Below, in pieces: positions 36,593 to 46,117 of a stretch of 64,000 nt of DNA. The first letter of the stretch is position 1; every line of letters starts with the position of its first letter. The notes below the pieces were generated by a model. It had not been told where the DNA came from, ran no database searches, and saw nothing but the letters and a program-made list of their open reading frames with translations. Position numbers and translations under genes: made by a program. Source of the stretch: Rhodobacteraceae bacterium UBA6796 (GTDB lineage Bacteria; Pseudomonadota; Alphaproteobacteria; Rhodobacterales; Rhodobacteraceae); the NCBI GenBank assembly GCA_002452815.1, contig DKFM01000005.1, positions 186,001-250,000 of the forward strand, read 5' to 3'.

Positions 36593-37945
36593 ATGTTGCG
36601 TCTGTCATGTGCCGTGTTGGCCTTTTCGCTTTGCGCTGCCCCGATGCAGGCACAGGATTTGTCGGTCCCGAACGATGCTGGCCGCCAGTTGGTTCGTCTT
36701 GCGGCAAATCACGACTGGGCCAAGGCCGAAGCGCTGGCGCGCGAAATCCTGGCAGTCCGCCCCGGCGACGTTTCTGCCTTGGTCGTGTTGGCACGCGCGC
36801 GTCGCGCAATGGGCGATGCCGCCGGAGCACGAGAGGCGGCCTTGCGGGCCGACGCCAATGCGCGAACCGACGAAGAGCACTATGTCGCCGCGATCGAGAT
36901 CGCGGCCGCGAGTTACGATCTGGAAAAACCGATGATCGCGCAGTTCTGGCTGCGCCGCGCGGCCCAGATGGCCCCGTCGGACGCGCTGCGCGCCCGCACC
37001 CTGCGCAACCTGCAAAGCGTCGCAGCAGCGACGCCGTGGAGCCTAGAGGGGCAGTTCAGCATCGCCCCCTCGTCGAACGTGAACCATGGCAGCCTGGCTG
37101 ACACCATCGACATCGGCGGCCTGCCCTTCACGCTCAACCCCGACGCCAAAGCTTTGGCGGGGGTCGAAATCAATCTCGGCCTGCGCGCACGCTATCGGTT
37201 CCGCGGCCTGAACGATCTGCCGGCCGAGGCCAGCTTTGCCGCCTTCACGCAGCAAATCGCGCTGTCCGCCTCGGCCCAGAACAAGGCCCCCGATGCGAAG
37301 GGCAGCGATTATGCCTATGACATCGTGGAACTCGCCCTGGGTCAGGCGCTGACCGATGCCTCGGCGCCAGTGCGCTACCGCGTTGACGGTGCCGTCGGCA
37401 AGGCCTGGTATGGCGGCGCGGAATTGAGTCAATACGCCCGGGTGGCGGCGCATGCGCAATGGGGCGATGCACGGCGCGCAGTGAACACCGTGACGCTGCA
37501 AGCCGAGCGGCAGGCGCGTCAGGACGATCCCCACCGATCTGCAACGATCCTCAATCTGGGGCTGCGCCGCGACTGGCGGTTTGCCTCGGGCGATGCGCTG
37601 GCCATGGCGCTGCGGGCGCAACATACGCAATCGAACTCTGTGGAAATCGACAATGACGCACTGATCGGCAGTCTTTCCTATGATTTCGGCACGGTTCTGG
37701 GCGGTCGGCTCAGCCTTGGCAGCGCAGTGGAAATCGAGCACCGCAGATATGATGCCTCAATCTACAGCAACGACACGCGCCGCGATTGGCGACATCGACT
37801 TGCGCTGACGATGGGCTTTCCGAAAAGCGGTTATTACGGGTTTTCACCCCATGTGCAGGTCCAGATCGAGAAGGTGGATTCCACCGTCGATTTCTATGAC
37901 CAATCGGACGCAACGCTGCTTTTCGGCCTGAGATCAGTGTTTTAA
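36593..37945 (+). CDS. Slam-like outer membrane protein (DUF560-type, TPR plus beta-barrel)
   Basis: 450 residues: signal peptide (MLRLSCAVLAFSLCAAPMQA), an alpha-helical TPR-like domain (about 30-145), then a beta-barrel beginning WSLEGQFSIAPSSNVNHGS and ending in phenylalanine (FGLRSVF). The barrel shows the DUF560 pattern, including a RRDWRHRLALTMGF strand and regular alternating strands. Slam proteins move certain lipoproteins, or secreted proteins with a TbpB-type barrel, across the outer membrane. A GTG 78 bases upstream could also be the start. The candidate client is the lipoprotein at 40609. Confidence 0.75.
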   Translation: MLRLSCAVLAFSLCAAPMQAQDLSVPNDAGRQLVRLAANHDWAKAEALAREILAVRPGDVSALVVLARARRAMGDAAGAREAALRADANARTDEEHYVAAIEIAAASYDLEKPMIAQFWLRRAAQMAPSDALRARTLRNLQSVAAATPWSLEGQFSIAPSSNVNHGSLADTIDIGGLPFTLNPDAKALAGVEINLGLRARYRFRGLNDLPAEASFAAFTQQIALSASAQNKAPDAKGSDYAYDIVELALGQALTDASAPVRYRVDGAVGKAWYGGAELSQYARVAAHAQWGDARRAVNTVTLQAERQARQDDPHRSATILNLGLRRDWRFASGDALAMALRAQHTQSNSVEIDNDALIGSLSYDFGTVLGGRLSLGSAVEIEHRRYDASIYSNDTRRDWRHRLALTMGFPKSGYYGFSPHVQVQIEKVDSTVDFYDQSDATLLFGLRSVF

Positions 37946-38018
37946 ACCGGCACCCCCACGCCGGGCCCAATGTCAATACGGAACTTCCGTTAACAAATTC
38001 ATATTTCCGCATGCCTCG

Positions 38019-38032
38019 TTGACGGGGATCAA
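38019..38032. promoter_or_regulatory. near-perfect FNR/FixK box upstream of the RTX gene
   Basis: TTGAC-GGGG-ATCAA, 9 of 10 consensus positions. It lies 74 bp after the Slam-like stop and 187 bp before the RTX start, implying a leader of about 150 nt if used as a class II site. Confidence 0.65.
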
Positions 38033-38218
38033 TGCGAATCAGTCGGCATCACAAGATGGTTACCCTCAGGGAGAGAATCTGGATGTCGTAATGGCCATGC
38101 ATTCCTGCGCTACAGGAGGCGTGGCGGTGGGCTTGAGACGAGGCCCGGGGAAGTATGCGCAAACCTCGTTTCGGAAAACGGATTCTCGCTGCACCGCATT
38201 CTTTGAAGGGGACATGAC

Positions 38219-40573
38219 ATGGCGAAAAAAATTGATCCGAGCGCAGTCCAGGACTGGGACGAGCCGCTGAATACGGACCCCGTATTCCGGTCGTCCCATG
38301 TGTTCAGCACGGCCGACATTACGGTCACATTCGACGGCATGACCGTCGGCAACGCGGAAGATCCGCAATCGGTCTTTGACACGATCGACGATCCCAATGA
38401 CGACAGCGACACCAAGATCACCAAAGATGGTGTGACGCTTTATCCGATCGACAGCGAATTCGGCTACTATGTCTCGGATTTCGAAAATGCCGCACAGAAA
38501 GAACTCGACGGTGACTATGCCGAAGGCTGGGCGGGCGACCTGAAGGATGCCGAAGGCAATCAGCTGGGTCTGGTGATCTCGGATTCGCCGACCGATACGT
38601 TCAAGACGCCCGCGGTTCTGGGCACTTGGCTTGCGGGTCTGGGCGGCAATACCGTCAAGGCCTCGACCGAGCATTACGTCGTGATGCAGAATATCCTGTC
38701 GGACCAGAAATATCCCGGCGATGAGAACGCGCTCTATCCGCTCGACGATGAGCTGTATGTGATCGGCGGCGCGAATGACGGGCGTCTGGTGTCGGATGTC
38801 ATCGCCGAGCTGCGCGGCCTGGCCGACAATGCTGGCGACATCAACGGCGACGGCGTCATCGACATCAAGGATGTGCTGGAGCCGAACGAAACCGAAATCG
38901 ACTCGAACATCGCGGCCAGCTCCGATTATTCGGTGACGCTGAAGGACGATGGCAAACTGCTTTATCGTTGGGGCAACACGATCAAGAAACCCAATGACGT
39001 GCGGCTTGAGGCGACGCTCGACCTGCCCGACGAGTGGAGCGAATACAACCCCTACACCTCGCTGCGCACGCTTTATCATGTGACCGAGGCGGAACTGGTG
39101 GTTCATCACACGATCACCAACAACCCCAACGATCAGGTGCGCCCCGAGGACTTCGAAAACGAAGCCGCGATCGGCACGCTGCCCACCTATGAGATCATCA
39201 CCGATTACAACCTCGACGGACAGGGTGTGCGCGAGGTCTGGGTGACGACGGACGACTACTATTCCGGCGACGGCACCCTGTATCCGGCGGGCACGATCCT
39301 GCGCGACGATCTGCTGGCGCAGCAATGGGCCGACAGCGGGCTGGCGGCAATCGGGGCCACCGACGGCGCCGAGGGCTTCACCAATGCCTGGTATACCACC
39401 ATGGATCGCGAACCCTTCGAGCCGGTGCTGAACGAAGACGGCACGGAATACGAAGGCAGCGGCCCGCGCTGGCGCCTGCAGCCCGATAAATACGGCCAGG
39501 ATCTGCCCTCGGTGGAGATCCCGACCGATCCCTCCGATCAGCCGCCTCCCACCAATGATGAAAAGAAATACGAGGTTGGCGCGGAAACGCAGACCGTGCT
39601 GAACCTGCTTGACTGGGGCACGCCGGCCAAGCCGCTGTCGATCAGCGCGGGCTGGCAGGACAAGCCCGGCGAGGTCTCGGTCAACGGGATGAACTACACC
39701 GACGATTTCGATGTGGCGGTTTACATCAAGGGCGACATCAAGCCCGCGACCATCTACAGCGCCGAACTGGTGATGAGCTATGAAGAGGTCACCCCCTACG
39801 CTGCGGGCTCCACGATTGTGGGCACCGCCGGTGATGACTTCCTGGTCGGCATCGGGTCCAACATCTTCACCGGCGGCGAGGGCGGCGACCTGTTCGTGCT
39901 CAGCTACGGCTCGTCGATCGAGGGCGTGGCGCTGACGGCAAGCACGATCACCGACTTCACCGTCGGCGAAGATGCGCTTGGCCTGATTGATCTGGGTGTC
40001 GACGATACCAACTTCGACACCAAGGTGTCGCAAGAGGTCGTGGGTGGAAATCTTGAAGTCTCGCTCGACGGAACGCTGATCGCGACGCTGATCGGTGTCG
40101 AGGAATTGCTCGAGATGGAAGAAGACTTCCTGATGGCCAACCCCGGGCCGGGCACTGAGCCGGGCAGCGAAGAGCCCAACGAGATCATCGGGACGAGCGC
40201 GGCAGACCGGCTGATCGGCACCATGGACGACGACTTCATCAGCGGCCTTGCGGGCAACGACACCCTTTACGGGCTGTCGGGCGCGGATACGCTGGATGGC
40301 GGTGCGGGTCTTGACCTGCTTTATGGCGGCATGGGCGAAGATGCCTTCGTCTTCGCGGAAGGCACCGGCCTTGATATCGTCTATGACTTCGAGGACGGTA
40401 CCGACATGATCCAGCTTTCGGGGATGGCCTATGCCGATGTCACGGTCAGCGCGTTCAGCACGATGGGCACGCAGATCGCGTTTGGTGCAGACCGCATGAT
40501 CCTGCTTGACGTGGACAGCACCTCGATCACCGAGGCGGACTTCCTGCCCGACAACACCCTGAGCATGGCCTGA
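38219..40573 (+). CDS. acidic RTX calcium-binding secreted protein
   Basis: 784 residues, no signal peptide, very acidic. A calcium loop of EF-hand/dockerin type occurs at DINGDGVIDIKDVLE (about 220-235). Most of the first 530 residues is not recognisable. A first RTX-like segment is at GTAGDDFLVGIGSNIFTGG; a second has typical nonapeptides (GLAGNDTLYGLSGADTLDGG, then GMGEDAFVF), followed by a C-terminal secretion region ending ITEADFLPDNTLSMA. A type I substrate, most likely exported by the pair at 41283-44308. No protease, lipase or other catalytic motif is apparent. Confidence 0.85.
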   Translation: MAKKIDPSAVQDWDEPLNTDPVFRSSHVFSTADITVTFDGMTVGNAEDPQSVFDTIDDPNDDSDTKITKDGVTLYPIDSEFGYYVSDFENAAQKELDGDYAEGWAGDLKDAEGNQLGLVISDSPTDTFKTPAVLGTWLAGLGGNTVKASTEHYVVMQNILSDQKYPGDENALYPLDDELYVIGGANDGRLVSDVIAELRGLADNAGDINGDGVIDIKDVLEPNETEIDSNIAASSDYSVTLKDDGKLLYRWGNTIKKPNDVRLEATLDLPDEWSEYNPYTSLRTLYHVTEAELVVHHTITNNPNDQVRPEDFENEAAIGTLPTYEIITDYNLDGQGVREVWVTTDDYYSGDGTLYPAGTILRDDLLAQQWADSGLAAIGATDGAEGFTNAWYTTMDREPFEPVLNEDGTEYEGSGPRWRLQPDKYGQDLPSVEIPTDPSDQPPPTNDEKKYEVGAETQTVLNLLDWGTPAKPLSISAGWQDKPGEVSVNGMNYTDDFDVAVYIKGDIKPATIYSAELVMSYEEVTPYAAGSTIVGTAGDDFLVGIGSNIFTGGEGGDLFVLSYGSSIEGVALTASTITDFTVGEDALGLIDLGVDDTNFDTKVSQEVVGGNLEVSLDGTLIATLIGVEELLEMEEDFLMANPGPGTEPGSEEPNEIIGTSAADRLIGTMDDDFISGLAGNDTLYGLSGADTLDGGAGLDLLYGGMGEDAFVFAEGTGLDIVYDFEDGTDMIQLSGMAYADVTVSAFSTMGTQIAFGADRMILLDVDSTSITEADFLPDNTLSMA

Positions 40574-40608
40574 GCCGAACCCGCCAAAGACTTTCAAGGA
40601 TGGATATT

Positions 40609-41202
40609 ATGAACAACAAGACCAAGTATATCGCGCTGGCCGCAACGGTTTCGCTTCTGGCGGGGTGCGGCGGCGGCGGTGGGGACGATGCCCCCACCGC
40701 GCCGACCTACGCCGAAATGGAAGCTGCGGCGACGACGGCCGCCGCCGGGATCGTTGATCTGGATACCGGTGAGGTGCTTGCAACCGAACGTCAGTCCCTG
40801 CCCACGACCGGCACGGCCACCTATACGGGTTATGTTGGGGGCGATGTCGCTGGCGACACCCTCATCGGCGAGCTGTCTCTGACGGCCAACTTCACCGGGG
40901 GCGGCACGGTCGAGGGGACTGCCACCAACTTCCAGCACGAGGTGGACGGCGCCTATACAGGCACGCTGACCATGCCGGCCACCAACATCGTGGCCAATGG
41001 CTCGGGCGATCAGGAATTCGCCAGCACGCTCAGCGGAACCTTGGCCAATGGCGGTGCGGATTACACGACCGACATTGCCCTGACGGGGAACTTCGTGGGC
41101 GGCACCGACAACACGACGGTGGTGCCGACCGCCGTTGCAGGCAGCGCGATCGGCACCGTCGGCAGCGATTTTCTGCAGGGCGCGTTCATCGCGACGCAAT
41201 AA
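40609..41202 (+). CDS. TbpB/fHbp-barrel-like surface lipoprotein, candidate Slam client
   Basis: 197 residues. Lipobox SLLAGC (Cys20) is followed by GGGGG, a flexible linker, and a small beta-barrel: GTATYTGYVGG, LIGELSLTANFTGGGTVEGT and a C-terminal strand ending FLQGAFIATQ, which follow the transferrin-binding-protein-B-like barrel pattern (GxxxYxG, DF..GxVxGxi, GxFxGxx). Proteins with this barrel are exported to the surface by Slam. AAGGA eight bases before ATG 40609 decides the start. The gene follows the RTX gene by 35 bp and ends before a strong terminator. Confidence 0.72.
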   Translation: MNNKTKYIALAATVSLLAGCGGGGGDDAPTAPTYAEMEAAATTAAAGIVDLDTGEVLATERQSLPTTGTATYTGYVGGDVAGDTLIGELSLTANFTGGGTVEGTATNFQHEVDGAYTGTLTMPATNIVANGSGDQEFASTLSGTLANGGADYTTDIALTGNFVGGTDNTTVVPTAVAGSAIGTVGSDFLQGAFIATQ

Positions 41203-41224
41203 GATCTGCGCGACACATCACTAC

Positions 41225-41256
41225 AAAGGCCCGGCAGGAAACCTGCCGGGCCTTTT
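41225..41256. terminator. bidirectional terminator between the lipoprotein and the type I exporter
   Basis: AAAGGCCCGGCAGG, AAA loop, CCTGCCGGGCCTTTT. The A-rich left and T-rich right flanks let it end transcription from both convergent sides. Confidence 0.85.
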
Positions 41257-41282
41257 GCATATCTTCGGGATGTTCCGGTGGT

Positions 41283-42587
41283 TTATTCGCCCCGGAACGC
41301 CCGGTTGAAATACACCGTCAACGGATGCGTCAGGTAGGACAGCGGCGTGCGCGCCTCGGTCATCAGGAAGGCCTCGACCGGCATGCCGGGCAGCAATTTC
41401 ACATCCGGCAGCGCATCAAAGGCATCGGGTGCGGGGGCCACGACCACCTCGTAATAGGATTCGCGCGTCGCCTCGTCGGTTTGCACATCGGGCGACACGC
41501 GCACCACCTCGGCGGGGATGGCCGGGGTCGTGCGACGGTTGAACGTTGAAAATTGCAACGAAACGGTCTGGCCCACATAGACCTGGTCGATGTTGGTCGG
41601 GTCGACACGCACCGCGACGTAAAGCGGCTGATCGCTGGGCACGAGGAACATCATCGGCTCGGCGGGTTGCACCACCGATTTCAGCGCGAATATGCGCGAG
41701 CCGAACACCACACCGTCGACCGGCGCGCGCACATCCAGACGCAGCAGTTGCTCGCTCAGGCTGTTTTCCCGCTCGATCAGCGAAATCTGCGTGTATTGCA
41801 GGTCGCGCAGCTGGGTGATGGCATCCTCGCGCTGTTCTTCGGTCAGTCGCAGGATCTCGATCTCGATGGCCGAAATCTTCACCCGCGCTTCTGCGATGGA
41901 CGCGTTCAGCTGGCCAATCTCGCCCGTCAGCCGCGCATGTTCACGCTGAACCTGCAGCACGCGCGATGCCTCCATCAGGTGCCGGTCGAGCAGGCTTTGC
42001 TTGTCTTCCAGCTCCTGAGAGATCAGGTCAAGCTGACGGTGCAACGAGGCCAGCTGGGCCTCTACCCCCTCGACCTGCTTGTGGATCTGTTGTTGTTGTT
42101 CGCGCAGCTGGCTGGTCTTTTGCGCCAGCGACGCGCGCCGCGCCTCGAACAGCGCCTGCTGCCCGGCCAGTTGTTCGTCGATCTGTTTGGGATCGAGATG
42201 GGCATAGACCGGCCGTTCGGAAAAATCGAGCGTTTCGCGACCGTCGCGTTCCGCTTCAAGCCGCGCCTTGCGCGCCGCGATTTCCATCAGCTGGCTTTGC
42301 ACGATCGACAGTTCCGATTTCAGGAACGTATCGTCGAAGCGCACCAGAATGTCGCCCGCATGCACCCGGTCACCGTTATAGGCAAGGATCTTGCCGACGA
42401 CCCCGCCATCGGGATGCTGGATGACCTGCCGTTCACTTTCCACCTTCACCGTGCCCCGCGCGACCACGGCGCCGGAAATATTGGTGGCGACGCTCCACAC
42501 CCCGATGCCGCCCACCAGCAGGGCGATGGCGCCGAAACCGATTGCCAGCAAAAGCCGGGCGTTGGCTGGTTTGTTTTCCTGGGTCAT
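41283..42587 (-). CDS. HlyD-family type I secretion adaptor, RTX locus
   Basis: 434 residues. A short cytoplasmic N-terminus and one membrane helix (about 13-33), a biotinyl-like GTVKVESERQVIQHPDGGVV segment, a long coiled coil (about 95-280, Gln/Glu-rich) and a C-terminal barrel ending SYLTHPLTVYFNRAFRGE, close to PrtE/LapC-type adaptors. ATG 42587 overlaps the ABC stop by 4 bp. No TolC gene is adjacent, so this exporter must borrow an outer membrane channel from elsewhere, possibly the one at 8397 or a housekeeping TolC. Confidence 0.92.
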   Translation of the reverse strand: MTQENKPANARLLLAIGFGAIALLVGGIGVWSVATNISGAVVARGTVKVESERQVIQHPDGGVVGKILAYNGDRVHAGDILVRFDDTFLKSELSIVQSQLMEIAARKARLEAERDGRETLDFSERPVYAHLDPKQIDEQLAGQQALFEARRASLAQKTSQLREQQQQIHKQVEGVEAQLASLHRQLDLISQELEDKQSLLDRHLMEASRVLQVQREHARLTGEIGQLNASIAEARVKISAIEIEILRLTEEQREDAITQLRDLQYTQISLIERENSLSEQLLRLDVRAPVDGVVFGSRIFALKSVVQPAEPMMFLVPSDQPLYVAVRVDPTNIDQVYVGQTVSLQFSTFNRRTTPAIPAEVVRVSPDVQTDEATRESYYEVVVAPAPDAFDALPDVKLLPGMPVEAFLMTEARTPLSYLTHPLTVYFNRAFRGE

Positions 42588-44308
42588 TTCTCGGCCTTCC
42601 CCGCCACGACGCGGTTCACGTCCTGCGCGTTCTTGATCATGGAGCGGATGACATCGTCGCGCGGCCCCTTCGCGGTGATCTGGCCACTGTCGAGCACGAT
42701 CAACCGGGTGCATGCCTTGATCGCATTCGGGCGGTGCGTCATCAGGACAACCGCCTTGCGTTCTTGTGTCATCGCGCTGACCACCGCCCCGAGCGCCTCG
42801 GAGCCTTCGGCATCAAGGGCCGAATTTGGCTCGTCCAGGATCAGCAGAACCGGGTCGTTATACAATGCGCGCGCCAATCCCAGACGCTGACGCTGCCCGC
42901 CCGACAGGATGGCGTCATCGGCCGTGATCCGGGTGTCATAGCCGGCCGGCAGTTTCAGGATGATCTCGTGAATGCTGGCCTTGCGCGCGGCCGCGACGAC
43001 CCGTTCGGGGTCGGGCGTTTCCGCCATCTGGGCGATGTTTTCGGCAATCGTCCCATCGAAGGTTCTGACAACCTGCGGCAGGTAGCCGATGAACTGCCCG
43101 CGCCGCTCGGGGCTGTATTGATCGAGCGTGGCACCAGCCAGCCGAACCTCGCCTGCGGTCGGGTTCACCAGACCGACCAGCGCCCGCGCGAGGGTCGTCT
43201 TGCCTGATCCGCTTTTGCCGATCACGCCGACCGCCTCGCCCGGCGCGACCTCGAAGCTGATGTTGTAAAGGATCGGACGTTCGCCGCGCCGGATCGCGAG
43301 CGAAAGCCCCCGCACCGACAGCTCTGCCTTCGGCGCGGGCAATTCAGTCGGGGTCCGGGCCGCAGGCACATCGTCCAGAAAAGCCGACAGCGACTGCCAG
43401 CCCGATCGCGCACGATGCAGGACGCTCCACTGACCGAGCACCTGTTCGACCGGGGCAAGCGCGCGCCCCAACAGGACAGAGCCCGCGATGATCGCACCGG
43501 CCGTCATCTCGTGGCGCAAGACCAGCCAGGCCCCGACGGCCAGCACCGCCGATTGCAGCAACATCCGAAATCCCTTGGAAAAGGCGCCGAAAACGCCCGT
43601 CCAATCGGCGGCGGTCAACCCCTTGCCCTGCCCGTCGCGCTGCAGGCGGCTCCAGCGCGCCCGCATGATCGGCGCCATGCCCTGCGCCCAAAGATATTCC
43701 GCGCCTTCTTCGACCTGGCGCGCCAGCTGCGTCCCCGCAAAGGACACGCGCTGCGCCTCGGTCAGGCGGCGTTTGGTCAGCACATGGTTGGCCAGCGACA
43801 TCGCAACCAGCACCGCGCCCCCCGCCAGCGCCAGCCAGCCCAGAAGCGGGTGAAAGACGAAGATCGCTGCGGCAAAGACCGGCGTCCAGGGAATGTCCAT
43901 CAGCGACAGCAGGACCGGAGCCCCGAAGACCGCCTTCACGGATTCCAGGTCTTGCAGCGCGCCCGCCCCCCGCGAGGTCTTGCGCAGGGCCGCGCGTTCG
44001 ACCATGGCGTCGAAAACACGCTCGCTCAGACTTTCCTGAATACGCGCACCGACGCGGGCCATCACCCGGCCGCGCACGAACTCAAGCAACGTGTAGAAAA
44101 AATACAAGAACGCGACCAGGGCGAACAAGGCAACCAGCGTCTCTTCGGAACGCGAACCGATCACGCGATCATAGACCTGCAGCATGAACAGCGGCCCGGT
44201 CAGCAGCAGCAGGTTGGTGAAAAAACTGAACAGAAACGCAGATCCGATCAAACCCCGCACCCCGGCGAGGCTTCGTTTCATTTCCGCCCCGGACAATCCT
44301 GCCTTCAT
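42584..44308 (-). CDS. type I secretion ABC exporter (PrtD-like), RTX locus
   Basis: 574 residues: membrane domain (about 20-320) without the N-terminal C39-like domain seen in the exporter at 6128, then an ATPase with GKSGSGKTTLARAL, signature LSGGQRQR (468-475) and Walker B LLILDEPNSALD (488-499). This is the PrtD/HasD class that exports RTX proteins. It is transcribed toward the RTX and lipoprotein genes; its own substrate is probably the acidic RTX protein at 38219. Confidence 0.93.
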   Translation of the reverse strand: MKAGLSGAEMKRSLAGVRGLIGSAFLFSFFTNLLLLTGPLFMLQVYDRVIGSRSEETLVALFALVAFLYFFYTLLEFVRGRVMARVGARIQESLSERVFDAMVERAALRKTSRGAGALQDLESVKAVFGAPVLLSLMDIPWTPVFAAAIFVFHPLLGWLALAGGAVLVAMSLANHVLTKRRLTEAQRVSFAGTQLARQVEEGAEYLWAQGMAPIMRARWSRLQRDGQGKGLTAADWTGVFGAFSKGFRMLLQSAVLAVGAWLVLRHEMTAGAIIAGSVLLGRALAPVEQVLGQWSVLHRARSGWQSLSAFLDDVPAARTPTELPAPKAELSVRGLSLAIRRGERPILYNISFEVAPGEAVGVIGKSGSGKTTLARALVGLVNPTAGEVRLAGATLDQYSPERRGQFIGYLPQVVRTFDGTIAENIAQMAETPDPERVVAAARKASIHEIILKLPAGYDTRITADDAILSGGQRQRLGLARALYNDPVLLILDEPNSALDAEGSEALGAVVSAMTQERKAVVLMTHRPNAIKACTRLIVLDSGQITAKGPRDDVIRSMIKNAQDVNRVVAGKAEK

Positions 44309-44638
44309 CGAGTTTTCCTATTCTGCCGTCTTGCGGATGTGCACCCGTCGAATGCTGGCAAACCGACGGTGTTACACAATCCGCCGCGCTGTGGCACCCG
44401 CCCCATTCAACCACGGGTTTTAGCCCCTCAATCCAAAGTTTCATAGGGAAAACAACGCTGCGCCTTGGATAATGGGGGTGCGGTCGGCACTATCCGGGCC
44501 CAAAGGAATAGCCCCTTTTCGTCGACGACAGAATGCAGCGCACGCGTTGACCCAACCCTTCGCCTGACAACCGGGGGAGAATGACGAAAACGCGCAACTT
44601 CGGCGTGTGTCTGCACCCCGAAACCCGCCGCAGGCCTT
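44309..44638. other. intergenic region, nothing recognised
   Basis: 330 bp upstream of the RTX exporter operon and downstream of the TPR-sulfotransferase gene, both minus strand. I see no gene, no clear terminator and no FNR box here; it must contain the exporter promoter. Confidence 0.5.
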
Positions 44639-46117
44639 TCAGCCCTGCGCCAATGCAGCGATCAGCGGCTGCAGCTCGTCCGCGTATTTTTCCCAGGCAT
44701 GCATCGAGCTTTTATAGATCGGCTGCCGCACCTGATGCAGCGAAATGGTTTTCACCATTCGCGTGCTGCGGTGGAAATTCAGGCAGCCATCCTCCCATTC
44801 CAGCCCTGCGGCCGCCACCAGTCGGCGCGACTGCTCCTCGGGGTTCCGGATCAGGTCTTCATAGTGGACTTCGATAAACGCATCGGGCGTTTTTTCGCGC
44901 CAGAAATCGACGATCTTGCGAAAGCTCTTGTATTGATAGGCCATGCTGTCGAAGTCATAGGCGTAGGGATGATCCCCTTCCCGGAAGATGTTCTTGTAAA
45001 TCGACAGCAGGTTGTCGCGCGGGTCGCGATGCACCACGATGATACGGGCATTCGGCATGATGTGCCGGATCAGCCCGATAAACAGATAGCTGGTCAGTGT
45101 CTTGTCGGTAGCGTACCGGTCGAAAGCCACCTGCCCGCGCAGAACACTGCGATAGAAGGTGCGGACCGCCTCCATCTCTTCGCGCGGGATGTCGGCCAAA
45201 GCCCGCAACCCATCCCCCTGTTTGGCGTGAACGAGCTTTCGCAGCGCCCCCGTCAGCATCAGGATCTCGCCCGCACCAGTGACCTGCGAATGGCTTGCGA
45301 GGATCTGCTCGACAAGGGTTGTGCCGGACCGGGGCATGCCGGTGACGAAGATCGGGGCGAAACTGTCGTCCGGCTCAAGGCCCGGCGTCCCGAAATCCGC
45401 ATCCCGGAAAGCCTCGATCAACCCCTCGACTTCCTTGCGACGCTCCGCAATCGGGTCTAGCGTGGCAGGCATCAATGCGCGCATTTCGGCATTCGCCTCG
45501 TTCAGGAAACGGAACACCCGGTCGGTCTGGCCGCTGTCCTCCATCGCCTTGGCCAGCGCGAAACACAGGTGGGCATGCTGGCGTGGCGGCAGGTCATGGG
45601 CCTTGTAGATCCGGAGCATCTCCGAGATCAGCGGGTCGCCCTTGCGCAGCTTCTTGCTCGACAGCATCGCAAGATAAAGCGTGCCATTGTGGGGCACCCG
45701 CCTGATCGCACGACGAAACTCCCTTTCCGCGGCCTCGAAGTCTCCGGCACGCTGCAGCAACTGACCCAAAGCCAGCCGCGCGGCCATGTCGTTCGGCTGC
45801 AATCGGATCAGTTCCCTGAACTTGTCGACAGCCTTCTCGATCGAGCCTGCATCCCGCAGCGCTTCGGCATAAGTCGTCAGGATGATCGGGTCCTCGGGAC
45901 GCAACCGCTGCGCCTTGGCCAGGACCCGCGCCGCGCCGCGATAATCGCGCGCCGCAATGCCGATCTTGCCGATCTGATACAGGGCCTCGACGGTGTCTGG
46001 CCGGATCGCAAGGATCGCCTTGTAAAGCTCATGCGCGTCGCCAAGCCGCCCCGCCATCTGCAAAGCCCGCGCCTTCTGCAGAGCCGCCGGAATATCCCTG
46101 GGACTTGGGCCAAACAT
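44639..46117 (-). CDS. TPR-repeat sulfotransferase
   Basis: 492 residues: tetratricopeptide repeats over about 1-190, then a sulfotransferase domain with the PAPS 5'-phosphosulfate loop TGMPRSGTTLVEQ (259-271) and 3'-phosphate motif VHRDPRDNLLS (363-373). It transfers sulfate from PAPS to an unknown acceptor, possibly a surface glycan or peptide. TPR-sulfotransferase fusions are common in alphaproteobacteria. With the gene at 57659 and cysQ it fits a sulfation theme. Confidence 0.88.
   Translation of the reverse strand: MFGPSPRDIPAALQKARALQMAGRLGDAHELYKAILAIRPDTVEALYQIGKIGIAARDYRGAARVLAKAQRLRPEDPIILTTYAEALRDAGSIEKAVDKFRELIRLQPNDMAARLALGQLLQRAGDFEAAEREFRRAIRRVPHNGTLYLAMLSSKKLRKGDPLISEMLRIYKAHDLPPRQHAHLCFALAKAMEDSGQTDRVFRFLNEANAEMRALMPATLDPIAERRKEVEGLIEAFRDADFGTPGLEPDDSFAPIFVTGMPRSGTTLVEQILASHSQVTGAGEILMLTGALRKLVHAKQGDGLRALADIPREEMEAVRTFYRSVLRGQVAFDRYATDKTLTSYLFIGLIRHIMPNARIIVVHRDPRDNLLSIYKNIFREGDHPYAYDFDSMAYQYKSFRKIVDFWREKTPDAFIEVHYEDLIRNPEEQSRRLVAAAGLEWEDGCLNFHRSTRMVKTISLHQVRQPIYKSSMHAWEKYADELQPLIAALAQG

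Noticed and set aside
38091..38270. Short open frame in the leader of the RTX gene
   Set aside because: It runs into the RTX coding region in another frame and has no clear product; could be an accidental frame in a long leader.
38066..40597. 843-codon open frame antisense to the RTX gene
   Set aside because: Its composition is a shadow of the GC-rich coding strand; no ribosome site or recognisable domain, while the sense frame has RTX repeats.
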